Below, one piece after another: positions 1-9,496 of a stretch of DNA of 64,000 nt (its first letter is position 1; each line of letters opens with the position of its first letter). The translations under genes were made by a program, and so were the position numbers. The notes under the pieces are model-generated. The model searched no databases. It was given only the letters and a program-made list of their open reading frames with translations, and was not told where the DNA came from. This DNA is from Pontibacter ramchanderi (lineage in GTDB: Bacteria; Bacteroidota; Bacteroidia; Cytophagales; Hymenobacteraceae): positions 1,240,001 to 1,304,000 of the forward strand of contig NZ_PJMU01000002.1 of the NCBI RefSeq assembly GCF_002846395.1. Direction: 5' to 3'.

Positions 1-450
1 GGTGCCGGAGCCACCAATTTGCTGCGCTCCAGCTACCAGTTTATGGACGTAGATAACACAGGAGGTGGGCGTGTGGTAGGCGAGAACCACCTATACCTGA
101 CGGGCGGCTACCACTTGCCGCTTACCAACCAGTTAGTGCTTACCCCAACAGCCCTTTTGAAGCATGATACAGAGACCTTTTCGTTTGATGCTGGTGCCCG
201 CGTAACATTTGATGAAAAATATTGGGGCGGATTGAATTTTCGGCATCAGGAAGCTGTTAGTGCGCTTGTGGGTATAGCGATGTTGCAGGACAACGCGCTG
301 CGGGTAGGATATGCATTAGATCTCACCACTTTTAATAAAGAGGCCAAGGCCCCAACATCACACGAAGTGATGGTTTCCTATCGACTACCTGAACCAGTTG
401 TGCGGTTCAGGCCTCCAGTGCGAACCCCTCGCTATAATTTCACAAAATAA
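1..450 (+). CDS. Type IX secretion PorP/SprF family membrane protein, C-terminal part
   Basis: The reading frame is open from base 1, so the gene starts before the window and only about the last 149 residues are seen. The sequence resembles the C-terminal half of PorP/SprF outer-membrane proteins: alternating beta strands, a region around KYWGGLNFRHQEAVSALVGI, then RVGYALDLTTFNKEAKAPTSHEVMVSY-like strands and a Pro/Arg-rich tail. Proteins of this family form beta-barrels in the outer membrane and work with the type IX secretion system, often encoded just upstream of gldK, as here. The first codon that could start translation, TTG at 19, is internal and not the true start. A 225-bp AT-rich gap with its own promoter separates it from gldK. 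Confidence 0.8.
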   Translation, partial: GAGATNLLRSSYQFMDVDNTGGGRVVGENHLYLTGGYHLPLTNQLVLTPTALLKHDTETFSFDAGARVTFDEKYWGGLNFRHQEAVSALVGIAMLQDNALRVGYALDLTTFNKEAKAPTSHEVMVSYRLPEPVVRFRPPVRTPRYNFTK

Positions 451-584
451 ATATTCAGGATATTGTATTTATCACTGAAAAGCAGTAATCTTGAAAAAAT
501 ACAGTTAAAATAATTTGTATATGGTATAATAATCTTGATATTGTACCGTTTGAAAATTATTAATAAGTGAGAATTTTAATTGTT

Positions 585-615
585 TTTGTTTTATTTCTAA
601 TTCTCAATATATTTG
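585..615 (+). promoter_or_regulatory. Probable gldK promoter
   Basis: TTTG at 585-588 and TATATTTG at 608-615 match the Bacteroidota -33/-7 pattern (TTTG, about 19 bases, TAnnTTTG) with exactly 19 bases between them. The gldK start codon follows 60 bases downstream. The rest of the 225-bp gap is AT-rich with no other clear signal. Confidence 0.6.
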
Positions 616-675
616 CTACACCAGAAATAGTGTGCATAAATCATTGCTAAAAAATTTACTTTTTCCAAAGTCATC

Positions 676-1695
676 ATGAACAAACTATTAAAGCTGTCTT
701 CCTTCGCTTTGGCGGTGGTACTGCTTGCGAGTTGTGGGTTAAGAAGAGGACCGCAAGGCGACCTAGTGGGCGCAGAGGATCGACCAGACTACAATCCACA
801 GGCTGTACCTTACGGCATGGTTGCCTGTCCGGGCGGAACTTTCCACATGGGCCAGGCAGATCAGGATATAGCGGCCACCATGGCGAACCTGAACAAGCAG
901 GTGACGATCGGCGGCTTCTATATGGACGAAACCGAGATTACCAACAACGAGTACCGTCAGTTCATTGAAGTAATGGTCAATGACTCGATCGATGTTCTGG
1001 GCGAAGATTTCGTGATGACAAGCCTGTATCCGGACACTACTGTTTGGGTGCGTGACTTCACTTACCACATGGGCGACCCCTTGATGGAGTACTATTTCTC
1101 TCACCCGGCATTTGATGAATATCCGGTGGTAGGTGTGAATTGGTTTGCAGCCAAGTATTTCTCTGACTGGAGAACGAAGCACAAAAACCAGGCAAATGCT
1201 GACAATGGTATGGCGCCAATGCCTAAGTTCCGTCTGCCTTCTGAGGCGGAGTGGGAATATGCAGCAAGAGGTGGCCGCGATATGGCAACTTACCCATGGG
1301 GTGGTCCATACCTGCGCAACGCCAAAGGCTGTCTGCTGGCTAACTTCAAGCCAGGCCGTGGCGACTACTACAGCGACGGATTTACTTACACAGCTCCAGT
1401 GGCCCAGTTCTTCCCGAACGACTTTGGCCTGTACGACATGGCCGGTAACGTAGCCGAGTGGTGCGAAGATGCTTACGCTGACGCGACTGTTCCGATTACC
1501 TGGGATTTGAACCCTGTATACTATGATGACAATGAGCCTCGCAAAGTGGTAAGAGGCGGCTCTTGGAAAGATATTGCATACTTCCTCGAAACTGGCACCC
1601 GTAACTTCGAATATCAGGACTCAGCCAGATCATACATCGGTTTCCGTAACGCGATGATTTACCTGGGACGTTCTTCAGGAAGAGAGTTCAGATAA
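676..1695 (+). CDS. gldK: Gliding motility / type IX secretion lipoprotein GldK
   Basis: GldK is an outer-membrane-associated lipoprotein that, with GldN, forms the periplasmic ring of the type IX secretion system. The N-terminus is a lipoprotein signal peptide ending LLASC, with the lipidated Cys at residue 20. The rest is a formylglycine-generating-enzyme/sulfatase-modifying-factor fold, recognisable from MVACPGGTFHMG near residue 50, RLPSEAEWEYAARGG near 190, GLYDMAGNVAEWCED near 255 and VVRGGSWKD near 295. At 339 residues it is shorter than some flavobacterial GldK proteins but similar to other relatives. It is the first gene of gldK-L-M-N, has a promoter about 60 bases upstream, and follows a porP/sprF-type gene, the usual arrangement. 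Confidence 0.93.
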   Translation: MNKLLKLSSFALAVVLLASCGLRRGPQGDLVGAEDRPDYNPQAVPYGMVACPGGTFHMGQADQDIAATMANLNKQVTIGGFYMDETEITNNEYRQFIEVMVNDSIDVLGEDFVMTSLYPDTTVWVRDFTYHMGDPLMEYYFSHPAFDEYPVVGVNWFAAKYFSDWRTKHKNQANADNGMAPMPKFRLPSEAEWEYAARGGRDMATYPWGGPYLRNAKGCLLANFKPGRGDYYSDGFTYTAPVAQFFPNDFGLYDMAGNVAEWCEDAYADATVPITWDLNPVYYDDNEPRKVVRGGSWKDIAYFLETGTRNFEYQDSARSYIGFRNAMIYLGRSSGREFR

Positions 1696-1768
1696 TAGAA
1701 GTATTCTTAACAGTTAAAAACTAAACAATTTAATACCCAATCGTTCACATTTAATTTTTGAAAACAAA

Positions 1769-2569
1769 ATGAGCAAAGCTAGAGGTCGCAGTTTCTTGTA
1801 CGACGTGTTGATGCCCAAAATCTATGGTCTTGGTGCCGCCGTTGTAATTATCGGAGCATTGTTTAAAATTCAGCACTGGGAAGGTGCCGATATCATGCTG
1901 ATTGTAGGTCTTGGTACAGAGGCCGTTATCTTCGCGCTGAGTGCATTCCAGCCACAGCCACACGATCCGGATTGGGCAAGAGTATACCCACAACTGGCAG
2001 ATGACTACACTGGTGAAGCATTAATCCCAACAACTGCTTCTAACAACTCTCCATCAGCTACAAAAGAGCTTGACAAAATGATGCGTGACGCTGACATCAC
2101 GCCAGCAACGATCAACTCACTGGGTCTTGGTCTGAACAGACTGAGCGAAACGGCAGCACAAATGGCTGACCTGAGCCAGGCTACAGCTGCTACAAACGAG
2201 TACGGCGTGCGTGTGAAAGCTGCCGGTGACCAACTGGGCCGCATCACAGAGGCTTACTCGGCAACAGCAGATGCACTGTCTAAAATGGCAGTAGCCACAG
2301 GTGATGCCCAGGAGTACCACAACCAAGTACAGAGCATGACAAGAAACTTAGGTGCTTTGAATGCTGTTTATGAAATGGAGCTTCAGGATGCCAATACACA
2401 CCTGAAAGCAATGAACAAGTTCTACGGAAACCTGAGCATGGCCATGGAAAACCTGACCGATGCCAGCAAAGACACTGAGCAGTTCAAGCAAGAGGTTTCT
2501 AAACTGACGCATAACCTACACTCCCTGAACACAGTGTACGGCAACATGCTGACAGCCATGAAAGGCTAA
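1769..2569 (+). CDS. gldL: Type IX secretion motor protein GldL
   Basis: GldL is the inner-membrane partner of GldM. Together they form the proton-driven motor that energises type IX secretion and gliding. The 266-residue protein has two membrane segments close together at its N-terminus (about residues 17-34 and 40-60). The connecting FKIQHWEGAD stretch and an acidic residue in the second helix (GLGTEAVIF) are typical of the family. The remainder is a long cytoplasmic helical region predicted to be coiled coil. It lies 73 bases after gldK and 51 bases before gldM in the same orientation, so co-transcription is likely. Length and order fit the family well. Confidence 0.94.
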   Translation: MSKARGRSFLYDVLMPKIYGLGAAVVIIGALFKIQHWEGADIMLIVGLGTEAVIFALSAFQPQPHDPDWARVYPQLADDYTGEALIPTTASNNSPSATKELDKMMRDADITPATINSLGLGLNRLSETAAQMADLSQATAATNEYGVRVKAAGDQLGRITEAYSATADALSKMAVATGDAQEYHNQVQSMTRNLGALNAVYEMELQDANTHLKAMNKFYGNLSMAMENLTDASKDTEQFKQEVSKLTHNLHSLNTVYGNMLTAMKG

Positions 2570-2620
2570 TTGCGCATCATTTCCTAAATCAACAAGAAAA
2601 CAACAGTAACTAAGTAGAAA

Positions 2621-4219
2621 ATGGCTGGAGGAAAAGAGACACCACGGCAGAAGATGATCGGTATGATGTACCTGGTACTGACCGCCCTTCTCGCCCTGCA
2701 AGTGAACTCTGCGATCCTGTTAAAGTTCCAGTTTATCGATGAAAGTCTTAAGGACGTTAACGATAAGACGATAACAGATAACAGCGGAGTAATAACGAAT
2801 ATTAAATCCAAGGTCAGCGAAGGCGGTAACCGAGACAAAGACAAAACTGTACTCGAAAGCGCCAATGCTGTGAGAAAGCAAACAAGTGACCTGGTGGAGT
2901 ATATCCGTGGTCTTCGTGCTACGCTGATTGAAAAGTCAGGCGGTGAGAACGAGGATAAAACCGGCTATGCAAACCCAAGTGCCGAGGACCTCGTTGCTAT
3001 CACGATGATCGGACCTGCAAGTGCTAAGAACGGTGCCGCTTACGAGCTAGAGCAGCGTTTGAACAACTATGCAAAGTTCATGAAGCAGTACAACCCGAAC
3101 ATGCCAGACATCCTGGCCCGTGACGGAAAGACTGACCCAATGGCTGCCAAAGACCGTAGCCAGCGCAACAAGGACTTCGCTCAGCTGAACTTCGAAGCTA
3201 CTCCACTGGTAGCTGCTTTGGCAACACTTTCTCAGAAAGAAGCTGAAGTACTGAAGTACGAAGCAGATGCCCTGCAGAACCTGGCTCAAAGAGTAGGTGC
3301 TGACATCATCAAGTTCGAGAAGATCTTCGCGATGGCACGTGCTGAGTCTAAGACAGTAGCTGCCGGTACAAAGTATAAGGCGGATATGTTTATTGCCGCT
3401 TCTTCTGACGCGATCACACCAAAAATGACGTTCCAGGGTAAGCCAATCAACGTGGTAGACGGTAAAGGCCAGATTGAGTTCACGGCTGCAGCTAACAACT
3501 ACGACGCTGATGGTAACTCTAAGCAAACCTGGAAAGGTCAGGTGATCATCGACAAGAATGGTGAGCAGGAAGTACTCGACGTAACAGAAGAGTACATCGT
3601 AGCGAAACCAGTTATTCAGGTACAGTCAGCTGCAGTTCAGGCCCTATACCTGGGTTGCGCGAACGAACTGAACGTACAGGTTCCTGCATTAGGTGCCGTT
3701 TACGATCCTAGCTTCTCTGCTTCAGGTGGTTCGGCCATCAAAGGTGCTAAGAAAGGCCAGGTTACGATTATCCCAACTACTACTGAAGTGAAGCTTAACG
3801 TAAGCAGCGGCGGTAATGCAATCGGCTCTGAAACATTCAAGGTTCGTCCGGTGCCAAGACCATCACTGCAAACTGTAGTGAACGGTAGACCAGTAGACCA
3901 GAAGAGAGGCTTACCAGCACAAGGCATACGATCAGTTGAGATCCAAGCGATTGCCGACGAAGGGTTCAAGCAATTTTTGCCGCAAGAAGCACGTTATAGA
4001 GTAACGAAGTGGAGAGCGTTCCTTGTGAGAGGTTCAAACCCAGTAGACCAGGCTGAATTCTCTAGCCCAACCGGTGACCTGACACGTTTTGCCTCCAAAG
4101 CTGGCAAAGGCGACCGAGTTACTATCGAGGTGTTGGAAGTAAAGCGTCTGAACTATCAGGGAAGTCCTGTTGACGCGAAGCCAACCGGCGACGGTATCTT
4201 CACTATCCCACTTAACTAA
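2621..4219 (+). CDS. gldM: Type IX secretion motor protein GldM
   Basis: GldM spans the inner membrane once and extends through the periplasm to contact the GldK/GldN ring. The N-terminus reads MAGGKETPRQKMIGMMYLVL, the highly conserved family start, with one membrane helix at about residues 13-35. A long periplasmic region follows, with a helical N-domain and several Ig-like/beta domains towards the C-terminus (for example the GCANELNVQVPALG and VRPVPRPS segments). At 532 residues it has the normal length. It sits between gldL and gldN, with 25 bases to gldN. Codon use is even and the dispersed CAGGTATAG word appears only once, at 3644. Confidence 0.94.
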   Translation: MAGGKETPRQKMIGMMYLVLTALLALQVNSAILLKFQFIDESLKDVNDKTITDNSGVITNIKSKVSEGGNRDKDKTVLESANAVRKQTSDLVEYIRGLRATLIEKSGGENEDKTGYANPSAEDLVAITMIGPASAKNGAAYELEQRLNNYAKFMKQYNPNMPDILARDGKTDPMAAKDRSQRNKDFAQLNFEATPLVAALATLSQKEAEVLKYEADALQNLAQRVGADIIKFEKIFAMARAESKTVAAGTKYKADMFIAASSDAITPKMTFQGKPINVVDGKGQIEFTAAANNYDADGNSKQTWKGQVIIDKNGEQEVLDVTEEYIVAKPVIQVQSAAVQALYLGCANELNVQVPALGAVYDPSFSASGGSAIKGAKKGQVTIIPTTTEVKLNVSSGGNAIGSETFKVRPVPRPSLQTVVNGRPVDQKRGLPAQGIRSVEIQAIADEGFKQFLPQEARYRVTKWRAFLVRGSNPVDQAEFSSPTGDLTRFASKAGKGDRVTIEVLEVKRLNYQGSPVDAKPTGDGIFTIPLN

Positions 4220-4244
4220 TTAAGATTAGAAGCTTACAAGGAGT

Positions 4245-5102
4245 ATGAAACTTATCAAAGTAATAGGTGTAGCAGCTGGTATGATGCTCTCTTACGGAGC
4301 AGTAGCACAGCAAGTGTCTACCACGCAGTCCAGTAACCCATCAGCAAGACCTATTCCGGAGTCTGATGTATTGTTTAAGAAAACGGTTTGGCGTAAGATC
4401 GACTTACGCGAGAAGCAAAACAGACCTTTGTTTTCTGAGAACAGAGAGATCACCAAAGTATTGATCGATGCTGTAAAAAGCGGCGAACTGGTGGCCTATA
4501 AGACTGACTCTGTCAATGTACCGCTATCCAGAGAGGAATTCCTTGCAAACATGACCGGCAAAGATATGGGCGGCGGTTTGACAGAAGAGGAAATTGCAGC
4601 TGGTTTCGGCCAGGAAGAAGAGGATGATGATGCTTGGGGCGCTGCCTTAGGTACGACGGCTACGCAAGAGACTGGTCCTGTAAGCAACGAATTTTTTGCA
4701 AAGCAGCTATACCTGCTGGAGCTGAAAGAAAACGTTGTGTTTGATAAGAAGCGCTCGCGCATGTACCACGACATTCAGACGATCAGCATTAAAGTTCCTG
4801 CTACGCTAAACCCACTGGGCTTTGAGCAGACAGTAGGCAGCTTTAAGATGAGCGATCTGGTAAAGGTGTTCAGAAACAACCCTGAGACAGCCATCTGGTA
4901 CAACGCGCAGAACGATGCCCAACACAAAAATCTGGCTGATGCCTTCGATCTGTGGCTGTTCAGCTCTTACATTACCAAAATATCTAACCCGAACGACAGA
5001 GCGCTGGGCGATATCTACGGTGGTGGAAAGAAAGGCTTGCTAGCTGCTCAGGAGGCGCTAGAGGCTTTGATCGAGTACGAATACAGCCTGTGGAGCTACT
5101 AA
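4245..5102 (+). CDS. gldN: Type IX secretion / gliding protein GldN
   Basis: GldN is the periplasmic partner of GldK in the ring of the type IX secretion system (PorN in Porphyromonas). The 285-residue protein starts with a cleavable signal peptide (hydrophobic core around VIGVAAGMMLSYGAVAQ). Family features visible are VLFKKTVWRKIDLREKQNRPLF near residue 45, a middle acidic stretch (EEEDDDAW near 128) and NPNDRALGDIYGGGKKGLLAAQEALEALIEYEYSLWSY at the C-terminus, which is here shortened in mention only. It ends the operon: a strong terminator hairpin begins about 16 bases after the stop codon. Confidence 0.93.
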   Translation: MKLIKVIGVAAGMMLSYGAVAQQVSTTQSSNPSARPIPESDVLFKKTVWRKIDLREKQNRPLFSENREITKVLIDAVKSGELVAYKTDSVNVPLSREEFLANMTGKDMGGGLTEEEIAAGFGQEEEDDDAWGAALGTTATQETGPVSNEFFAKQLYLLELKENVVFDKKRSRMYHDIQTISIKVPATLNPLGFEQTVGSFKMSDLVKVFRNNPETAIWYNAQNDAQHKNLADAFDLWLFSSYITKISNPNDRALGDIYGGGKKGLLAAQEALEALIEYEYSLWSY

Positions 5103-5117
5103 TTGTAAGTCAATCAT

Positions 5118-5152
5118 AAAAAAGGGCGATCTGAGAAGATCGCCCTTTTTTG
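5118..5152 (+). terminator. Intrinsic terminator after gldN
   Basis: GGGCGATC (5124-5131) pairs with GATCGCCC (5138-5145) around a 6-base loop, extended by A/T pairs and followed by a T run. It ends the gldKLMN transcript. The rest of the gap up to uvrC (to 5355) shows only one copy of the GGTATAG word at 5311 and nothing else recognisable. Confidence 0.85.
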
Positions 5153-5355
5153 TTTTTAAAAGGTATGCAGCAGAAAGTACTTAGTGGAATTACCCGGGAT
5201 TGATGCAGGATCATGTATTAGGAGGTAACTGAATTAGACAAGGCAGTGCAGCTTAATAAGCAGCAGATAGATCTAAGCAGCTTTGGGCTAAGTGCTCAGG
5301 CATCCTGTTAGGTATAGAAAAGTAAGCTAGGTATGCACGAAGCGACTTTCAAAGT

Positions 5356-7176
5356 TTAAGCACTTCCTTCCTCAGAGCTGCGAAAGTAGTCGTATAAAAT
5401 TTGAGCCTTGCGCTGTCCAACTTCCTCGGTTAACTCAGCCAGCGTGAGTTCTTTGAGCTTCTTCACAGACCGGAATTTCTGAAGCAAGGCATCAGCCGTG
5501 GTAGGGCCTATACCTTTCACATCCGTCAGTTCCGTTTTTAAAGTGCCAGCATCACGACGGGAGCGGTGAAAGGTGATGGCAAAGCGGTGGGCCTCATTAC
5601 GCAAGCGCTGTATCAGCTTAAGGGATTCTGATTTCTTATCAATGTACAGCGGTAGCTTATCACCTGGGTAAAAGATCTCCTCCAGGCGCTTGGCTATACC
5701 TACGATGGCAATCTGGCCCCATAAATTCAGGTCTTTCAGTGCCTGCACAGCGAAGCTAAGCTGGCCTTTTCCGCCGTCAATAATGATCAGCTGAGGCAAT
5801 GGTTGTTTTTCCTCTAACAAACGACGGTAACGGCGTGTCACCACCTCGTACATCGACTCGAAGTCGTTGGGGCCGACAACAGATTTGATGTGGAAGTGGC
5901 GGTAGTCTTTCTTACTGGGCTTGCCATTTTTAAAGCAAACCATAGAGGCCACCGGGTTGTCTCCCTGAAAGTTGGAGTTGTCGAAACACTCGATCTGGCG
6001 CGGCAACTCTGTTAGCCTTAAATCCTTCTTCAAAGTTTCCAGCACACGTAACTCACGTTGTTCACCCAAACTCTTATTTTGCTCCTGCCGACCTTCCCGC
6101 TCTTTGCGGAGGTACATGGCATTCTTTAGCGAAAGATTCAGAAGCTTGCGTTTATCCCCAATCTGCGGCTGTGTAATGGTGATATTATCCAGTGGGAGGG
6201 TGAGCTCAATGTTGGTGATAATTTCACGGGAAGTGCTCTCGAACTCATGACGAAGCTGCACGATAACCGTCGCAAGCAGTTCTTCATCGCTTTCGTCCAG
6301 CTTTTTGTGAAGCTCCAACGATTGCGTCTGGATGATAGAGCCATTCATTACCTTAAGGTAGTTTACAAAAGCGCACTTCTCGTTCGAGGTAATCGTAAAA
6401 ACATCAATGTTCGAGAGTGTGTTGCTCACAACAGTTGATTTGGCCTGGTAATCCTCTAATAGGTCGAGCTTCTGCTTATAGCGGTGGGCCTGTTCATACT
6501 GATAGTCCGCCGCTGCCTCTGCCATACGTTCCTTAAAATAAGTTTTGGCAATAGAGAGGTTGCCCGAAAGAATGTTCCGGATTTGTGCGATGTACTGGTT
6601 GTAAGTTGTCTCGTCGATCAGGTCCTCACAGGGGCCTTTGCAATTGCCGATGTGATACTCGAGGCATACCTTAAACTTACCGGCCGCGATATTTTCCGGC
6701 GACAAATTGTAAGTGCAGGTACGCAGCGGGTAGAGCGTCCGGATCAGGTCCAGCACAATGTGCATGGTAGTGCCACTGGGGTATGGTCCAAAATAACGCG
6801 ACCCGTCGTTTATCTTGTTGCGCGTGCTGATGACCCGCGGAAAGCGCTCGTTTACAATACAGATGTACGGATAGGTTTTCCCGTCTTTGAGTAGGATGTT
6901 ATACTTAGGCTGGTACTGCTTGATAAGGTTATTCTCCAGCAGGAAGGCATCAGCCTCCGTGTCCACAATCGTAAACTCGATGTCCTTTATTTTGGAGATC
7001 AGCTTGAGCGTTTTTTTGTTATGTTGGGCAGAGCGATTGAAATAGGAGCTCACTCGCTTCCTGATATCAATCGCTTTGCCTACATAGATGATGCCCTCGT
7101 CATCAAAAAACTTGTAAATGCCCGGTCTATGTGGTAAATGGGATATTTTTTCCCGCAACTTCTCGTTTGCAGCCAT
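5356..7176 (-). CDS. uvrC: Excinuclease ABC subunit C
   Basis: UvrC makes the two incisions either side of a DNA lesion after UvrA and UvrB have loaded. The 606-residue protein has the expected order: a GIY-YIG nuclease domain at the N-terminus (RPGIYKFFDDEGIIYVGKA, residues about 17-36), a Cys-containing region (CLEYHIGNCKGPCEDL near 175), a UVR motif that contacts UvrB near 205-240, the RNase H-like second nuclease domain (IECFDNSNFQGDNPVASMV near 405; IIIDGGKGQL near 470) and a C-terminal helix-hairpin-helix region (LTDVKGIGPTTADALLQKF near 555). It is the last gene of a minus-strand group and starts 12 bases after the PBP1A gene, so it is probably co-transcribed with it. Confidence 0.96.
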   Translation of the reverse strand: MAANEKLREKISHLPHRPGIYKFFDDEGIIYVGKAIDIRKRVSSYFNRSAQHNKKTLKLISKIKDIEFTIVDTEADAFLLENNLIKQYQPKYNILLKDGKTYPYICIVNERFPRVISTRNKINDGSRYFGPYPSGTTMHIVLDLIRTLYPLRTCTYNLSPENIAAGKFKVCLEYHIGNCKGPCEDLIDETTYNQYIAQIRNILSGNLSIAKTYFKERMAEAAADYQYEQAHRYKQKLDLLEDYQAKSTVVSNTLSNIDVFTITSNEKCAFVNYLKVMNGSIIQTQSLELHKKLDESDEELLATVIVQLRHEFESTSREIITNIELTLPLDNITITQPQIGDKRKLLNLSLKNAMYLRKEREGRQEQNKSLGEQRELRVLETLKKDLRLTELPRQIECFDNSNFQGDNPVASMVCFKNGKPSKKDYRHFHIKSVVGPNDFESMYEVVTRRYRRLLEEKQPLPQLIIIDGGKGQLSFAVQALKDLNLWGQIAIVGIAKRLEEIFYPGDKLPLYIDKKSESLKLIQRLRNEAHRFAITFHRSRRDAGTLKTELTDVKGIGPTTADALLQKFRSVKKLKELTLAELTEEVGQRKAQILYDYFRSSEEGSA

Positions 7177-7188
7177 GCTTCATCTTTA

Positions 7189-9495
7189 TTAGAAAGCATC
7201 TAAGTCAATAGGGGCAGGAACCTGGTAAAACTCGTCTTGCTGTGTAGAGTCTACCGGAACGCCATTGTTATACTTAGAGCAATCTAATTCTACCGATAAA
7301 GGCGTAGAAGGTTTAGGGAATGGGTCTTTTGATCTTTCCAGTGTTTTGTCAGCGTATACCTTCTGCATGAAAAGGCCATAGATCGGCATGGCCAGTTTAT
7401 TGCCCTGACCCAACGCAATAGTGCGGAAGTGAATGGAGCGATCATCGCCACCTACCCAGGCACCCGCCACCAGATCCGGGGTGATACCCATGAACCAGGC
7501 ATCCGAATAGTTTTGGGTAGTACCTGTCTTACCGCCAATTTCGTTTTTAAGCCCGTTGCGGTGGCGCAGGCCATAGTAGGCGGTACCACCTGGTTCAGCA
7601 GCCGCTTTTAGCATGTGCACCATCATGTAGGCAGTTTCCTCGCTCAGTGCATCCACCGTCTTCGGCACGAACTCGTGCAGCACATTACCGTGCTTGTCTT
7701 CGATGCGTGTAATAAAGTTAGGCTCTACCCAGGTGCCGCTGTTCACATACGTGCCATAAGCACCTACCATGTCGTAAAGCGTCACGTCATTTACTCCTAA
7801 CGCAAGCGATGGCGTTGCTTCCATCGGGGTAGTGATCCCCATGCGCTTAGCTGTCTTCACCAAAGTCTCAGCGCCCAGCTTGTTTACCAGGAAGGCAGAG
7901 ATCGAGTTAACAGACTGTGCCATGGCTCTTCGAAGTGTGAATTTCTCACCAGAGAACTTATTGTCGGCATTGTTCGGGCACCACATTGTGCCGTCACCCA
8001 ATGGGATACATACCTGTGTGTCGAGTGTTTCGTAGCAAGGGTAATAGCCATTTTCGATTGCGGCCGTGTACAGGAACGGTTTGAAGACAGAGCCAGGCTG
8101 ACGGGCACCCTGTTTCACGTGGTCGTACTTGAAGTGCTTGTAGTTGATGCCACCTACCCAGGCCTTGATATGGCCCGTTTGCGGCTCCATGGCCATAAAA
8201 CCAGTTTGGAGGTAGTGCTTGTAGTGTTTCAGCGAGTCAAGCGGGCTCATCATCATTTCCTTCTCACCATCATAGGTAAAGACCGTCATCGGGATCTTCT
8301 TGTTCAGGTAGAAATTGATCGAGTCCTGGTTGCCATCAAATTGCCTGTTCAGGTTGCGGTAACGATCCGTGCGCTTAATGGCCGTTTGCAGGTAGTTCGG
8401 GATTTCCTTGCCCTGGCGGTCAATCCATGGGTTACGACCTTTCCAGTGTGCGAAGAACTCCTTCTGGCGATCCTTCATGTGTTCTTCCACCGCCTGCTCG
8501 GCATAGGTTTGCATGCGCGAGTCGATGGTCGTATAGATCTTCAGACCGTCTGCATACAGGTCGTAGCCGTTCTCGCGGCACCACTTCAGCAAAAACTTGC
8601 TGGCTTCGGTACGGAAATAAGGCGCCAGGCCCACGTTCTGGTTCTCTACACGGTACTTGAGTTTAATATCGGTCTCTTTCAGGCTGTCGTACTCGGCCTG
8701 CGTCATGTAGCCATACTTCACCATTTGCGAGAGCACCACGTTGCGGCGGCGTTTTGAGTTCTCCGGGTTAAATTTAGGGCTATAGTAGTTCGGGTTCTTA
8801 AACAAGCCAACCAGCACCGCCGACTCCTGCACCTCCAGGTCCTTGGCATCTTTGCCAAAGAAGGTCTTGGCCGCAGACTGCAAACCAAAGGCGTTGCTAC
8901 CGAACTCGAAGATGTTGAGGTACATGGTCATGATCTCCTGCTTCGTGTAGGACTGCTCCAGCTTCACCGACATGATCCACTCTTTTGTTTTGTGGATAAG
9001 CGTGCGGAAACCAGGCTTGTCGTTCAGGTAACCGTTGTTCAGTTCTTCGCCACGGGTGCGGAACAGGTTTTTAGCCAGCTGCTGCGTCAGGGTACTGCCA
9101 CCGCCTTTGGAGCTGCCGATCAGAATTCCTCCGGCAACACGGGCCATCGCCTCCGGGTCTATACCTGAGTGCTCTTCAAAACGGATATCCTCTGTTGCCA
9201 TCAGGGCCTGCACGAAGTTCTCAGGCAGGTCAGAGAATTCAATCGGGGTGCGGTTCTCACGGAAATATTTGCCCAGTTCTTTGTTGTCGGCAGAGTAAAG
9301 CACAGAGGAAAGGGCGCTTTTCGGGTTTTCGAGCGTGCGCATGTTCGGCAGATCCCCGAACAGGTTCAGGAAGTTGATGCTAACCGCATATATGTAGAGG
9401 ATGAGCACGGCCAGCCCACTCAGAAAGAGCAGCCAGAGTGTAGAAATGATCTTAGGGAATACCGATTTTGGTTTGGGGCGCGTGGTTGTTGACAT
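7189..9495 (-). CDS. Penicillin-binding protein 1A (bifunctional peptidoglycan synthase)
   Basis: This class A penicillin-binding protein polymerises glycan strands and cross-links peptides in the periplasm. The 768-residue protein has one N-terminal membrane anchor (about residues 15-37), a GT51 glycosyltransferase domain (ATEDIRFEEHSGID near 106; GGSTLTQQLAKNLF near 135) and a transpeptidase domain with all three active-site motifs: SVFK near 470, SVN near 530 and KTGTT near 655. The gene lies one base after the porW/sprE-like gene stop and 12 bases before uvrC on the same strand. It could be called mrcA or ponA. I leave the symbol open because naming differs in this phylum. Confidence 0.93.
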   Translation of the reverse strand: MSTTTRPKPKSVFPKIISTLWLLFLSGLAVLILYIYAVSINFLNLFGDLPNMRTLENPKSALSSVLYSADNKELGKYFRENRTPIEFSDLPENFVQALMATEDIRFEEHSGIDPEAMARVAGGILIGSSKGGGSTLTQQLAKNLFRTRGEELNNGYLNDKPGFRTLIHKTKEWIMSVKLEQSYTKQEIMTMYLNIFEFGSNAFGLQSAAKTFFGKDAKDLEVQESAVLVGLFKNPNYYSPKFNPENSKRRRNVVLSQMVKYGYMTQAEYDSLKETDIKLKYRVENQNVGLAPYFRTEASKFLLKWCRENGYDLYADGLKIYTTIDSRMQTYAEQAVEEHMKDRQKEFFAHWKGRNPWIDRQGKEIPNYLQTAIKRTDRYRNLNRQFDGNQDSINFYLNKKIPMTVFTYDGEKEMMMSPLDSLKHYKHYLQTGFMAMEPQTGHIKAWVGGINYKHFKYDHVKQGARQPGSVFKPFLYTAAIENGYYPCYETLDTQVCIPLGDGTMWCPNNADNKFSGEKFTLRRAMAQSVNSISAFLVNKLGAETLVKTAKRMGITTPMEATPSLALGVNDVTLYDMVGAYGTYVNSGTWVEPNFITRIEDKHGNVLHEFVPKTVDALSEETAYMMVHMLKAAAEPGGTAYYGLRHRNGLKNEIGGKTGTTQNYSDAWFMGITPDLVAGAWVGGDDRSIHFRTIALGQGNKLAMPIYGLFMQKVYADKTLERSKDPFPKPSTPLSVELDCSKYNNGVPVDSTQQDEFYQVPAPIDLDAF

Positions 9496-9496
9496 G